Origin: CAZEPJ01 sp964514105
Lineage (GTDB): Bacteria > Desulfobacterota > Desulfocorpusculales > Desulfocorpusculum
DNA length: 64,000 nucleotides
NCBI GenBank assembly: GCA_964514105.1
Contig: CAZEPJ010000010.1
Location: forward strand, 16,248-80,247
Direction of reading: 5' to 3'
The notes beneath the pieces were generated by a model. That model searched no databases, had not been told where the DNA came from, and saw only the letters and a list, made by a program, of their open reading frames with translations. Below, piece by piece: positions 63,705-64,000 of the stretch (the stretch's first letter is position 1; the number at the start of each line of letters is the position of its first letter). The position numbers were made by a program, and so were the translations under genes.

Positions 63705-64000
63705 CTGATCCTCCTTACTCCAACGGGGTGAGCGGATGCGGCCTCCATAACGGACCGCGTCTTCTAAGTACCTTCATCGTCCTTGATTCCTGCACACATC
63801 GGCAACCAGGCGGGAGTGGGCAACCGCCACTTCATACCATATCTCCCGGCGCTCTTCAATCCATGGCTCGGGGCTTCATGCAGCCGGCGAAAGGCCCCCG
63901 CGCCCGGGGCGGGTTCCTGGATACCATCTCCGGCGGGGCGGCCGAGGTGTCCACGGCTCTCCCCGCCGGCTCCGGCCTCCCATGGGACAGTGTGCCGGTC
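63705..64000. other. Right-edge region without a firm gene
   Basis: 296 bp. It must contain the promoter of the second Dpp operon, but no clear -35/-10 pair was found on the minus strand. On the plus strand an open frame begins at ATG 63863 (MARGFMQPAK) and stays open to the edge, giving 46 codons with no good ribosome site. Another frame on the minus strand is also open. Neither can be called a gene. Confidence 0.4.

Overview
The window is GC-rich (about two thirds G+C by eye) and densely coded, with genes in short-spaced or overlapping operons, GTG starts and strong GGAGG-type ribosome binding sites. Gene content points to a Gram-negative, respiring, organic-acid or amide degrading bacterium of the Desulfobacterota/Deltaproteobacteria kind: several LIV-type and Dpp-type ABC importers, a sigma-54 activator, a c-type haem GGDEF sensor, a UbiD/UbiA pair resembling the futalosine menaquinone route, a DUF362 protein and a probable selenoprotein. 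This assignment is inference; there is no rRNA or tRNA gene in the window and no CRISPR array was seen.

Region 1 (1-16105, all minus strand). Reading in the direction of transcription: an AcoR-type sigma-54 activator, then a 2-oxoacid/acetoin dehydrogenase set (E1 alpha, E1 beta, an E2 without lipoyl domain, and an E3 carrying the lipoyl domain), an SDR, a complete LIV importer (binding protein, LivH, LivM, LivG, LivF), a VOC protein, a second SDR, an acyl-CoA synthetase and the start of another LIV binding protein. A near-consensus -24/-12 promoter lies in front of E1 alpha. The block looks like a substrate-induced catabolic unit that imports a small acid, ketone or acetoin-like compound and converts it to acyl-CoA.

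Region 2 (16336-25849). A mixed housekeeping stretch: DUF362 protein, a cytochrome b5-like/DUF2231 membrane protein, phosphoglucomutase, a DsbA/FrnE-family gene interrupted by an in-frame TGA exactly at the first residue of the CxxC site (probable selenocysteine), an iron-type alcohol dehydrogenase, an SDR, a 3-hydroxyacyl-CoA dehydrogenase and the translation factor EttA.

Region 3 (25964-30731). A second complete LIV importer in the order G-F-K-H-M behind a sigma-70-like promoter.

Region 4 (30863-47092). A small YdjM-like membrane protein and a double-hotdog thioesterase, then amidase, aminotransferase and YtcJ-like amidohydrolase in one run; a secreted trypsin-like protease on the opposite strand; then a second YtcJ-like amidohydrolase, DppB-C-A, an Atz/Trz-type amidohydrolase and DppD-F. 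Together this reads as uptake and hydrolysis of peptides, amides or cyclic amides.

Region 5 (47150-58045). ArfB, an unrecognised Gly-rich secreted protein, UbiD, UbiA, a WaaP-like kinase, a methyltransferase, a haem-c GGDEF protein, a solitary FabF-type ketosynthase, a small exported protein and a metallo-beta-lactamase-fold hydrolase.

Region 6 (58113-63704, minus strand). A second complete Dpp importer (A-B-C-D-F in transcription order).

The best candidate for something overlooked is the UPWC DsbA-family selenoprotein at 19841-20470, which standard gene calling would split at the TGA. The relocation of the lipoyl domain from E2 to E3 in the dehydrogenase operon is the second most interesting architecture.
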